From Pyxidicoccus xibeiensis (GTDB lineage: Bacteria > Myxococcota > Myxococcia > Myxococcales > Myxococcaceae), in assembly GCF_024198175.1 (NCBI RefSeq), contig NZ_JAJVKV010000003.1:1157746-1221745 (forward strand): 64,000 bases of DNA, in the 5' to 3' direction. Each line of letters opens with the position of its first letter. Position 1 is the stretch's first letter. Position numbers and translations under genes: made by a program. The notes under the pieces are model-generated. The model was given only the letters and a program-made list of their open reading frames with translations. It was not told the DNA's origin and searched no databases. Below, in pieces: positions 52,220-59,911 of the stretch.

Positions 52220-52987
52220 TCACGGGTTGCGGTCGAAGGAGCGGAAGAGGCCGGTGTCCAGCAGCACCAGGGCGCGCACGTCCGCGTCCGGGGCCTGCCC
52301 ACCGAAGACGATGGAGCCCGCGCCGCGCGCGTCCTCCTGGCCCACGGCGTCGACGAGCACCACGCGCCCGTCCGGCTCGAAGAAGACGGCGCCTCTCATC
52401 GTGCTCCCGGCCAGCGAGCAGAAGGTGCAGGGCGCGTCGTCCGGCACCTGGCAGAACGGGGGAGGAAAGGCCCGCGAGCCCTCGGCCGTGCCAGAGGTCA
52501 GCTCCACGGCGGGAGCGCCCGCGCCGACGCAGCCGGGCTGGATGGTGGGCCGCGCCAGGTGCCGGAAGCCCGCGGGCGCCAGGCGCACGGCCGTGCCGAA
52601 GTGCCCCGAGTCCAGCAGGCGGAAGTACGCCCCGGCCGGCGCGGGCAGCGGCGGCACCAGCGTCTCCGGGGAGCGCCACGCGGGGCTGGCCGCCATGGCC
52701 TCGTCCAGCAGGAACCACGGGTCCACCACCGTCCAGTGGCGGATGCGCGCGTCGTCTTCAGTGGCCCCTTCCGCGGTGTCGATGAGCACCGCGGTGCGCA
52801 CCCCGCGCCCCAGGCTGTGCGCGCGCGCCGCGGACAGCGCCGCGTTCAGCTCCATCACCCCGCCGGACATCCGCGCCTTCGCGGGCAGCACGCCCAGCGC
52901 CATGACGGACAGGGTGACGAGGATGGAGAGGAGGGTCAGGACGACCGCGACCTCGATGAGTGTGAATCCCCCAGGACGGCTTCGCAT
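52220..52987 (-). CDS. FimU/GspH-type minor pilin, first of the cluster
   Basis: The 255-residue product starts MRSRPGGFTLIEVAVVLTLLSILVTLSVMALG, a type III signal cut after PGG with Glu5, and has the GspH/FimU layout (MELNAALSAARAHSLGRGVRTAVLI). A Cys-rich region near 175-195 (FCQVPDDAPCTFCSLAG) is notable. GGAG lies six bases before ATG 52987. The 261-bp stretch upstream to 53248 holds no gene I can support and should contain the cluster promoter; I see no clear sigma-54 or sigma-70 site. Confidence 0.9.
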   Translation of the reverse strand: MRSRPGGFTLIEVAVVLTLLSILVTLSVMALGVLPAKARMSGGVMELNAALSAARAHSLGRGVRTAVLIDTAEGATEDDARIRHWTVVDPWFLLDEAMAASPAWRSPETLVPPLPAPAGAYFRLLDSGHFGTAVRLAPAGFRHLARPTIQPGCVGAGAPAVELTSGTAEGSRAFPPPFCQVPDDAPCTFCSLAGSTMRGAVFFEPDGRVVLVDAVGQEDARGAGSIVFGGQAPDADVRALVLLDTGLFRSFDRNP

Positions 52988-53248
52988 CGGCACTCCGCAA
53001 CGGCTGAACAGCCGGACCCGCCGCGGGAGACAGGAACACCTCCGGAGCACGTCACGCCGACGCCCCGCCCCAGCCCCCCGAGCTGTAGGACTTGTGCGGA
53101 ATGCGCACCCACCACGTGCGCGCCCGCTCGCCGACGCCAACCGCCTCGCCCAGGCAGACGGTGGGTACGCTGCTCGGGCTGCGCCCCGTACCGGAGGGCA
53201 GGTGCGTGCGTTTGAGGACGGTGACTGTCCGGTGGGACGGGGCGGGTG

Positions 53249-54190
53249 TCAGCCCGGCGGCGGCGCGGGTGTCGGCCCGGAGTCAGCTGCGTCCCCGAGC
53301 GCCGCGTCGAGGGCCTCCAGCAGCGGCCCCGTCGGAGCGCCCGGGAGGGTGTTGCAGGTGCGGGTGAGCTCGCGGCGCATGCGCACCCGCTCCGGGTGGC
53401 CCCGCGCCTCCTGGGCCAGCGCCTCCGGGTTCACGGGAATGGACAGCAGCGTGGCGCAGGTGCGGAACGTCTCCAGCCGGTCCCGGTCGTCGTCGTCCAG
53501 GAGGACGGGGGTACCGTCCAGCACCAGACCGGTGAAGGTCATGCCGCGCACCTCCTCGGCGGTGAGCACCAGCGCGCCGTTGGAGGTCATCCGGGGCTGC
53601 GGCGGGGGGCCGCTGCCGCCACCCAGCTCCACCACGCCGTCGGCGGGCTCGGGCTTGCAGGGCACCTCGCGCAGGGAGAGCAATTCGTCCGCCTTGCGCG
53701 TCTCGCGCGCCTCGCCGCCCCGGGCCATCTGGACGATGCCGGCCACCAGCGCGGGCACGCCCAGGATGAGCAGCCCCGTGCCCCACCCGGTGGCCACGTC
53801 GCGGCTGGACGCGCCAAAGCGCCCCTCGCGGTCGATGGAGCTCCGGTCCGGCACGTCGGAGAAGAGCGTGCGCCCCAGCAGCAGGCCCCCGCCCACCGCG
53901 GCGAGGACGGCGCCGCTGCTCGTGGCGGCCGCCGCGCCCGGCGACGAGCGGGTGGAGATGACCTCCTCGGCGTACTCGGCGTGCTGCTCCGTGCGGCAGA
54001 TGTCCGCCGTGGTGAAGCGCACGGTGAGCTGGGGCCACTGCGCCTGGACGTCCGCGAAGGGCAGGCGCTCGCCCAGCGTCTTCTCCTGGGTATAGGTGCG
54101 CAGCACCGCCCCGCGCTCCGTGCGCCGCTCCACGTCCAGCGGCGCGCAGCCCACCGCCAGCACCAGTGCCGCCGTGCCCAGCCGCTTCAT
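53249..54190 (-). CDS. Lipoprotein with two hydrophobic segments, 313 aa
   Basis: The signal ends LAVGC (Cys15). After a beta region come two Gly-rich hydrophobic segments (SGAVLAAVGGGLLLG, GTGLLILGVPALVAGIVQMA), then a linker and a C-terminal part with a conserved-looking strand pair (ALVLTAEEVRGMTFTGLVLDGTPVLLDDDD) and a Cys pair (FRTCATLL, TRTCNTL). I recognise no family. ATG 54190 overlaps the upstream lipoprotein stop by four bases, so the two form an operon that may run into the minor-pilin cluster. Confidence 0.82.
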   Translation of the reverse strand: MKRLGTAALVLAVGCAPLDVERRTERGAVLRTYTQEKTLGERLPFADVQAQWPQLTVRFTTADICRTEQHAEYAEEVISTRSSPGAAAATSSGAVLAAVGGGLLLGRTLFSDVPDRSSIDREGRFGASSRDVATGWGTGLLILGVPALVAGIVQMARGGEARETRKADELLSLREVPCKPEPADGVVELGGGSGPPPQPRMTSNGALVLTAEEVRGMTFTGLVLDGTPVLLDDDDRDRLETFRTCATLLSIPVNPEALAQEARGHPERVRMRRELTRTCNTLPGAPTGPLLEALDAALGDAADSGPTPAPPPG

Positions 54191-54549
54191 GGTTGCCCCC
54201 CGCGGAAGAAGTCCGCCACGTCCGGGCAGGTGGTGAGCAACCGGGTCGTGTCCTCACACGCCGGAGGGCGCTCGGTGGTGGTGCCCCGGCTCAGCAGCGG
54301 CTCGCGGCAGTCCAGGAAGCGCTCGCGCGTGGGCGTGCTGAAGGTGAACTCCTCCGCGCCACACCCGGTGCGCTCCAGCAGGGTGGACTCGCAGGGGATG
54401 GGGACGCCGAGCCCGTCCGAGACGCCCGGGCAGGCGGCCGTCTGGCACAGACGGATGACGACATCCTGACAGACCGCTGCATCCGGCGCGTCGGGGCCGG
54501 AGCAGGCGGCCAGGCAGAGCAGGGGCCACGTTGCGAAGGGGTATCTCAC
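54187..54549 (-). CDS. Small Cys-rich lipoprotein
   Basis: The 120-residue product has lipobox LCLAAC (Cys16). Eight Cys follow in the mature chain at 27, 35, 40, 53, 63, 81, 98 and 108, an even number that suggests four disulfides. It has no recognised domain. Small Cys-rich lipoproteins of this kind are frequent in myxobacteria. It overlaps the next lipoprotein gene by ATGA and is divergent from prmA with a 40-base gap. Confidence 0.8.
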   Translation of the reverse strand: MRYPFATWPLLCLAACSGPDAPDAAVCQDVVIRLCQTAACPGVSDGLGVPIPCESTLLERTGCGAEEFTFSTPTRERFLDCREPLLSRGTTTERPPACEDTTRLLTTCPDVADFFRGGQP

Positions 54550-54589
54550 GGCGCTTCCACGCTACTCACGTCGGGATAAAAGGGCCCGC

Positions 54590-55456
54590 ATGTCCCAGAC
54601 CTATCTGTCACTCACCGTGGAGTTGCCCGAGGAAGCGTCCGAGTCCGTACAGGACCTCCTCCATGAAGCCGGGGCCCTGGGCCTCGAGGTGCGAGACCGC
54701 GAGGGGCCCCTGATGCCGGGCGTGCGCGCCCCCCAGGCGGGAGAGGCCATCGTCATCGGCTACTTCGACGAGCGGGAGACGGCCGAGGACGCGCAGGAGC
54801 AGGTCCAGGAGGCCTTCCCCGAGGCCCGGGTGGGCCTGAGCGAGCAGCCGCAGCAGGACTGGAGCAACGAGTGGAAGTCGCTCATCAAGTCCGTGCACGT
54901 GGGCCGGCTGTGGGTGGGGCCGCCGTGGGACGTGAAGAACGCGCCGGAGGCCGCGGTGCGGCTGGTGATTGAACCGAAGATGGCCTTCGGCACCGGTGAC
55001 CACCCGACGACGGCGCTGTGCCTGGCGGCGGTGGACGCGTACATGAAGGACCACCCCGGCGCGAGCGTGCTGGACGTGGGCACCGGCACGGGCGTGCTGG
55101 CCATCGCCGCGAAGAAGCTGGGCGCGGGCCGGGTGGTGGCCACCGACAACGACCCCGTCTCCGTGGAGCTGGCGCAGGAGAACCAGGCGGACAACGGCAC
55201 CCCGGACATCGAGGTGTCCGGCAAGGAGCTGACCGCGGTGGACGGCACCTTCGACCTGGTGCTGGCCAACATCCTGGCCAACACCCTCATCGAGCTGGCG
55301 CCCCTCATCGCCGCCAAGGTGAAGGACCGGCTGGTGCTCGCCGGCGTGCTGGCGCACCAGCGCACGGACGTGGAGGCGGCCTACCAGAAGCTGGGCCTCA
55401 CCCTGCTGCCCGGCGACAGCCAGGGCGAGTGGGTGCGCATCGACCTGAAGCGCTGA
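54590..55456 (+). CDS. prmA: Ribosomal protein L11 methyltransferase PrmA
   Basis: The 288-residue protein has a ferredoxin-like N-terminal substrate domain, linker, and class I methyltransferase domain: EPKMAFGTGDHPTT (128-141), SAM motif VLDVGTGTG (160-168), acidic TDND and the motif ANILANTL. It methylates lysines and the alpha-amino group of L11 using SAM. AGGG lies five bases before ATG 54590. It is convergent with the YdjM-type gene, which ends three bases from its stop. Confidence 0.95.
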   Translation: MSQTYLSLTVELPEEASESVQDLLHEAGALGLEVRDREGPLMPGVRAPQAGEAIVIGYFDERETAEDAQEQVQEAFPEARVGLSEQPQQDWSNEWKSLIKSVHVGRLWVGPPWDVKNAPEAAVRLVIEPKMAFGTGDHPTTALCLAAVDAYMKDHPGASVLDVGTGTGVLAIAAKKLGAGRVVATDNDPVSVELAQENQADNGTPDIEVSGKELTAVDGTFDLVLANILANTLIELAPLIAAKVKDRLVLAGVLAHQRTDVEAAYQKLGLTLLPGDSQGEWVRIDLKR

Positions 55457-55459
55457 CGG

Positions 55460-56584
55460 CTACTCGGGCCTGCCGACCTTCACGGGCCGCAGCTCGCGGT
55501 CCAGCTCGACGACGGCCGAGCCGAGCCCGCCGCTCTGCATGCGCGAGTAGCGCACGTCGTGGATGGTGACGCGCCAGCCGTCCGGCGTCTCCTCCTGCCG
55601 GAAGGTGGGCAGGCGCAGCCAGTTGGCCAGGCCGCGCAGCTCCGGCGCCGCGAGCGCGGCCTGGATGACGGGGCCGGGCTCGGGCTGGCGCGGCTGGCTC
55701 GGGTCGGAGGTGCGGTAGCGCTCGCCGCCGCCCTTCAGGAAGTCCGCGCGGACGAAGTGATACCGGTCCGGCCCCAGCGCGATGATGTCGCGCACGAAGG
55801 GGTTGGCCGGCAGCGGGCCCGCGATGGTGCGCTCCACCTGCAGCCCCTGCCCCCGCAGCCACGCCTGCGCGCCCGGCGCCGCCACCTGCGAGCCCAGCAG
55901 GATGGCGCCCAGGTAGAGCACCAGCGACACGCCGCACACCGTGGCCACGCGCTGGACGGAGAGCACGTGCGTGCCGCGCAGCCGCAGCCAGAGGATGGCC
56001 GCCACGCCGACGACCCACAGCACCTTGGCGGGCCACGGCGCGAAGGGGGGAATGGTGATGAGCGCGGTGGTGGCAGCGCCCAGCACCAGCCAGCCCGCGG
56101 CGGATTTGCGCGTCCTCGCGTCCGCCATGATGACGGAGGCCCCCGCGAGCAGCCACACCCACGGGTCGATGATGAAGAGCGTGTCGCCGTAGAACCACGT
56201 CCCGTCGAACGGCATCAGCAGGCGCACGCCATAGGTGTTGAGCCAGTCCAGCGCCGGGTGGCTGAGCACGGAGAGCACCGAGCACACGAGCAGCGGGCCG
56301 AAGCGCGCGGGGGGCAGCTCCGGGTGCCTGCGCCTGCGCACGTAGCGGTCATAGAGCATCATCAGCCCCGCGAGCACGAAGGGCCACAGCGACAGCGCGA
56401 GCACGCCGTGCGTCCACCCCCGCCGCCAGTACAGCGACACGTCGGAGCCTCCGAGGGCGAAGACGGCGTCCACGTCCGGAAGGTTGGCGCCGATGACGAG
56501 CGTTGCCGTGGCCAGCGGCGTGGTGCGCTTCAGCCCCGCCTCCGCCATCCACGCGCCGACGAGTGAGTGGGCCAGATTGTCCAT
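55460..56584 (-). CDS. YdjM/DUF457-type membrane-bound metal-dependent hydrolase
   Basis: The 374-residue protein starts MDNLAHSLVGAWMAEAG, with conserved His6, then GANLPDVDAVFA and RRGWTHGVLALSLW with further His/Asp: the metal-site signature of the LexA-binding YdjM family. Several membrane helices follow (about residues 65-85, 155-205, 220-240). A soluble C-terminal domain of about 130 residues holds strands and a Pro-rich loop (PSQPRQPEPGPV). Substrate unknown; family members are putative phospholipid-related hydrolases. Head-to-head gene is the HIT protein. Confidence 0.9.
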   Translation of the reverse strand: MDNLAHSLVGAWMAEAGLKRTTPLATATLVIGANLPDVDAVFALGGSDVSLYWRRGWTHGVLALSLWPFVLAGLMMLYDRYVRRRRHPELPPARFGPLLVCSVLSVLSHPALDWLNTYGVRLLMPFDGTWFYGDTLFIIDPWVWLLAGASVIMADARTRKSAAGWLVLGAATTALITIPPFAPWPAKVLWVVGVAAILWLRLRGTHVLSVQRVATVCGVSLVLYLGAILLGSQVAAPGAQAWLRGQGLQVERTIAGPLPANPFVRDIIALGPDRYHFVRADFLKGGGERYRTSDPSQPRQPEPGPVIQAALAAPELRGLANWLRLPTFRQEETPDGWRVTIHDVRYSRMQSGGLGSAVVELDRELRPVKVGRPE

Positions 56585-56642
56585 GCGCGCGAGTCGCTCC
56601 GGGTGGTGACAGGTCTATCGTCCACCATATAGGAGCGGGTGC

Positions 56643-57098
56643 ATGAGCAGGTGGACCAACCCCGAGGAGTGGGCACGGCTGTGCAGCGGCGAGGCCTGCG
56701 TCATCTGCCGCCAGGGCGTCCCCCACGACGTCATCGCCGAGCTGGAGTCGTGCTGGGTCACGATGGGCGAGGAGTCGCCCATGCAGGGCTACTGCTGCCT
56801 CGTCTTCCGGCGGCACGCCGTGGAGCTGCACGACCTGACGCCGGACGAGGGCGCCGCCTTCATGCACGATATCCAGCGCGTCTCCCGCATCCTCCAGTCG
56901 CTCACGGGCGCGGTGAAGCTCAATTACGAGGTGCACGGCAACACCCTGCCCCACCTCCACATGCACCTGTTCCCCCGCTACGTGGGAGACGCATTCGAGG
57001 GCGGCCCCATCAACCCCCGCGCGGTGAAGGGGCCCGTCTACGCGCCCGGAGAGTGCGAGGCGCTGAAGCAGCGCGTCCGCGCGGCGCTCGCTGGCTGA
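56643..57098 (+). CDS. HIT-family nucleotide hydrolase/transferase
   Basis: The 151-residue protein has the HIT motif PHLHMHLFPR, with His104, His106 and His108. It also has Cys19/Cys22 (CVICR) that could join a zinc site typical of some HIT proteins. HIT enzymes act on dinucleoside polyphosphates or AMP conjugates; which one is not shown here. A short upstream stretch GGAGCGGGTGC precedes ATG 56643. It is cytoplasmic and separated by 86 bases from the pseudo-receiver gene. Confidence 0.93.
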   Translation: MSRWTNPEEWARLCSGEACVICRQGVPHDVIAELESCWVTMGEESPMQGYCCLVFRRHAVELHDLTPDEGAAFMHDIQRVSRILQSLTGAVKLNYEVHGNTLPHLHMHLFPRYVGDAFEGGPINPRAVKGPVYAPGECEALKQRVRAALAG

Positions 57099-57183
57099 GC
57101 GGCCGGGCAGCCTGTTGGCGGGTGTACGAAGAGGGGGGTTGCCGGGTGGCGCCTCGCCGCGACCGACGCAGATTGCCCCCACC

Positions 57184-57633
57184 ATGACACGTCCCACGGT
57201 GCTGATTCTCAATGGCAACGAGGACCTGCTGGACGTCCTCAGCGAGCTGCTCCGGGCCGAGGGCCTGGCCGCGGTCTGCGTCCGAATCCCCGACATCGAG
57301 CGGGGCCGCGAGGACTTCCGCCAGCTGGTGCAGGAGTACGACCCGTCGGTCATCGTGTTCGACGTCAGCGTGCCCTTCGGCCGCAACTGGGCCACCTTCC
57401 AGGAGCTGTCCGGCCGCCCAGAGGTCACCGGCCGCCCCTTCGTCCTCACCACCACCAACCGGGAGGGGGCCAGGGAGTATACGGGGGCAGATGTCATCGA
57501 GTTGCTCCTCAAGCCCTATGACATCGGCCAGTTCCTGGGCGCGGTGAAGGAGGCCCTGAGCCACGCCCCCAGCAAGAGCCTGTCCCGGGAGCCGCGGATG
57601 GAGCAGACCGGCGCCGCTGACCTGCCGTCGTGA
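57184..57633 (+). CDS. Stand-alone pseudo-receiver domain protein
   Basis: The 149-residue protein is one receiver domain plus a short tail. Asp60 (VIVFDVS), Thr90 and Lys110 (LLKPYD) match the phospho-acceptor, switch Thr and Lys, but the acidic Mg-binding pair is replaced by Asn10-Gly11 in LILNGNEDLL. Metal-dependent phosphorylation is therefore doubtful, and the domain may work as a phosphorylation-independent partner. No output domain is attached. ATG 57184 is taken over a frame opening at 57115 because the receiver starts there; its ribosome-binding site is weak. An AraC-type gene follows. Confidence 0.85.
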   Translation: MTRPTVLILNGNEDLLDVLSELLRAEGLAAVCVRIPDIERGREDFRQLVQEYDPSVIVFDVSVPFGRNWATFQELSGRPEVTGRPFVLTTTNREGAREYTGADVIELLLKPYDIGQFLGAVKEALSHAPSKSLSREPRMEQTGAADLPS

Positions 57634-57698
57634 ACACGTCACGGAACCGCCGCGACAGGTTGGGCCCGGCGCCCGGGACGCGGTAGCGTCCGTGCCGC

Positions 57699-58751
57699 GT
57701 GGAGACGCAGCCCCCCTTCCGGCCTCCGGCCGACGTCCGGTCCCAGCTCGTGGGCCCGCTGCTCGCGTACCTGCGGGCGACGGGGCACGACCCCATGCCG
57801 CTGGTGGCGCGCTTCGGGCTGCCCGCCAACGCCGCGTCCCTCCCCGAGGTCAGCCTCCCCCTCACCACGCTGCATGCCTTCCTCGATGCGGCCGAGGCCC
57901 TCTCAGGGGACGCCTTCCTCGGCCTGCACGTGGCGCAGCGGGTGCCCCGGGGCACCTACGGCCTGGTGGAGTACATCGCCCGGGCTTCGGCCACCGTGCG
58001 TGACACCTTCCGCGCCCTGGCCCGCTACATGGCCCTGCTGGAGCCCGCGTGGCAGGCCTCCTTCCAGGACGCGGCCGACGGGAGCGGAACCTTCGCCTAC
58101 GGAATCCCCGGCGAGCCGCTGGCCTATGGTCGCCACGCCAGCGAATACGGCCTGGCCCTCTTCGTCCACGTGGGTCGCCAGCTCACCGAGCAGCCCTGGC
58201 GCCGTCCCGCGGCCGTCGCCTTCGCCCACCCCGCCCCGGCAGACATCCGCCCTCTGGTGGAGCACTTCGGCGTCACTCCGGAGTTCGGCGGCGGTCGCAA
58301 CGCCCTCACGCTGGACGCGGCCACGCTGGACCTGCGCGTGGTGGGCGCCGACCCCGTCCTGCTCTCCGTGCTGGAGCGCGCCGCCGGTGCGCCCCTGGCA
58401 GCCGCCCCTCCCGCCGACCCGCCGGTACCCGACTTCGTCCAGCACGTGCGCGACGCCATCCGTGCCTCGCTCCAGGAGGGCCCGCCCCAGGTAGGCGACG
58501 TGGCCCGGGGACTCCACGTCAGCCTCCGCACCCTCCAGCGCCGCCTCGCCGACCACGGCACGTCCTTCCAGGACGAGGTCGACGCAGTGCGCCGTGCGCT
58601 GTCCTTCCAGTACCTGAAGGACCCGCACCTGGGCGTCAGCCAGGTGGCGTTCCTCCTGGGCTACTCGGAGCTGAGCACCTTCGACCGCGCCTTCAAGCGG
58701 TGGACGGGCATGACGCCCCGCGTCTGGCGTGAAGGCGCCGAGGGCGGCTGA
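57699..58751 (+). CDS. AraC-family transcriptional regulator (PF12625-type N-domain)
   Basis: The 350-residue regulator has an N-terminal arabinose-binding-like domain of the PF12625 type (LVGPLLAYLRATGHDPMPLVARFGLP, GLHVAQRVPRGTYGLVEYI), then two C-terminal helix-turn-helix motifs (VARGLHVSLRTLQRRLADHGTSF and VAFLLGYSELSTFDRAFKRWTGMTPRVWR). GTG 57699 is the likely start; it lies after a 6-bp hairpin (57676-57691) and has no clear ribosome-binding site. Two direct repeats spaced 21 bp lie right after its stop, before the Mpo1-like genes, which are its best target candidates. Confidence 0.92.
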   Translation: METQPPFRPPADVRSQLVGPLLAYLRATGHDPMPLVARFGLPANAASLPEVSLPLTTLHAFLDAAEALSGDAFLGLHVAQRVPRGTYGLVEYIARASATVRDTFRALARYMALLEPAWQASFQDAADGSGTFAYGIPGEPLAYGRHASEYGLALFVHVGRQLTEQPWRRPAAVAFAHPAPADIRPLVEHFGVTPEFGGGRNALTLDAATLDLRVVGADPVLLSVLERAAGAPLAAAPPADPPVPDFVQHVRDAIRASLQEGPPQVGDVARGLHVSLRTLQRRLADHGTSFQDEVDAVRRALSFQYLKDPHLGVSQVAFLLGYSELSTFDRAFKRWTGMTPRVWREGAEGG

Positions 58752-58769
58752 AGCGCGCTGGCGTCCCTT

Positions 58770-58808
58770 GCCAGGAGATTGGCGCGTCCGGCCAGGAAAC
58801 GTGGCGCG
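58770..58808 (+). promoter_or_regulatory. Direct-repeat operator between araC and the Mpo1-like genes
   Basis: GCCAGGAGATTGGCGCG (58770-58786) and GCCAGGAAACGTGGCGCG (58791-58808) start 21 bp apart, two helical turns, as AraC-type half-sites usually do. Each repeat also holds GCCA and TGGC in inverted order. They sit 50-88 bases before ATG 58858. Confidence 0.6.
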
Positions 58809-58857
58809 ACTTCACCTACCTTGCGTACCCCCCACATCCCTTTCTGCCGGAGGACCC

Positions 58858-59346
58858 ATGCTCAAGCCCAAGGTGGTCGCCCTGTTCGATGAGTACTACT
58901 CCTCTCACCAGCACCCCACCAACCGCCTCACGCACAAGATTGCGATTCCCCTCATCGTGCTGCACATCGTCGCGATGCTGGACTGGGTGAAGCTGGCGAC
59001 GGTGCCGGCGCTGCCGGGAGGCGTCCTCACGCTGAGCATGGTGGCGATGGTGACGACGGCCATCTGGTACCTGCGCGCCGACGTGAAGCTGGGCTCGGTG
59101 GTGATGGTGTACATGATTGCCTGCATCCCCGTGGGCCGGCTGATGCCCGTGTGGAGCGTGGTGGCCATCGCCGTGTTCGGCTGGCTGGTGCAGCTCGCCG
59201 GCCACAGCGTCTGGGAGAAGAAGTCCCCCTCGTTCCTGACCAACCTCGTCCACGCGCTGGTGGGGCCGCTCTTCTTCGTCGCGGTGCTCTTCGGGGACTA
59301 CTCCCTCAAGGCCCAGCAGCCCGCCGGCACCCCGGTCCGCGCCTAG
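58858..59346 (+). CDS. Mpo1-like (DUF962) membrane protein, first copy
   Basis: The 162-residue protein has the Mpo1/DUF962 signature: YYSSHQHPTNRLTHKIAIPLI at the N-terminus with the conserved His residues, four membrane helices, and WLVQLAGHSVWEKKSPSF near the C-terminus. Yeast Mpo1 is an Fe(II)-dependent dioxygenase that shortens 2-hydroxy fatty acids; the bacterial role is probably similar lipid alpha-oxidation. GGAGG lies four to eight bases before ATG 58858. The second copy follows after 11 bases. Confidence 0.9.
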   Translation: MLKPKVVALFDEYYSSHQHPTNRLTHKIAIPLIVLHIVAMLDWVKLATVPALPGGVLTLSMVAMVTTAIWYLRADVKLGSVVMVYMIACIPVGRLMPVWSVVAIAVFGWLVQLAGHSVWEKKSPSFLTNLVHALVGPLFFVAVLFGDYSLKAQQPAGTPVRA

Positions 59347-59357
59347 GTTCCGCCCCC

Positions 59358-59873
59358 ATGAGCTTCGCCGACAAGCTGCGCGCCTGGATGCCCCTGCACG
59401 AGAACGGCGTCAGCCGCGCCGTGCACTTCGTGGGCGCGTACATGTTCCTCTTCGCCCTGCTGGTGCCCCTGAGCCGGGTGCACCTGCCGGTGGCCGGCCT
59501 GGAGCTCACGGCGGCGCACACCCTGGTCGTGGCAGTCGTCCTCTACGCCATCACCCTGGAGTGGACGGCGGGGCTGCTGATGGCCCTGCCCCTGGCGCCC
59601 CTGCTCGCGGCGGCCACCTCCGTGGGCACCCTGCCCGGCGTCACCGTGGCCATCGTGGCCGTGGGCGTCATGGTGGTGCGCTTCGCGCTCGTCATCGCCG
59701 CGCACGTCGTCTTCGAGAAGAAGACCCACGGCCTGTCGCTGGGCGGGCCGCAGCTCTTCTTCATCGAGCCCGTGTACCTGCTCACGCTCGCCCTGTTCGC
59801 GGTGGGCCTGAAGCGCGGCCTGTACGCCCGGGTGATGGCGGGCGGCGCGCCCGTGGCCCCGCTGGCGACGTGA
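59358..59873 (+). CDS. Mpo1-like (DUF962) membrane protein, divergent second copy
   Basis: The 171-residue protein repeats the Mpo1 layout but is divergent: LHENGVSRAVHFVGAYMF in place of the N-terminal His block, and VIAAHVVFEKKTHGLSLGGPQLFFIEPV in place of GHSVWEK. The key His residues appear to be kept (His in LHEN, VHFVG and AHVVFEK), so activity is possible. Four membrane segments are predicted. It starts 11 bases after the first copy and must be co-transcribed with it. I do not see a ribosome-binding site. Confidence 0.85.
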   Translation: MSFADKLRAWMPLHENGVSRAVHFVGAYMFLFALLVPLSRVHLPVAGLELTAAHTLVVAVVLYAITLEWTAGLLMALPLAPLLAAATSVGTLPGVTVAIVAVGVMVVRFALVIAAHVVFEKKTHGLSLGGPQLFFIEPVYLLTLALFAVGLKRGLYARVMAGGAPVAPLAT

Positions 59874-59911
59874 CGGAGGTGAGGCCCGGGCCGCGCGCAC
59901 CGCACGGCCCG

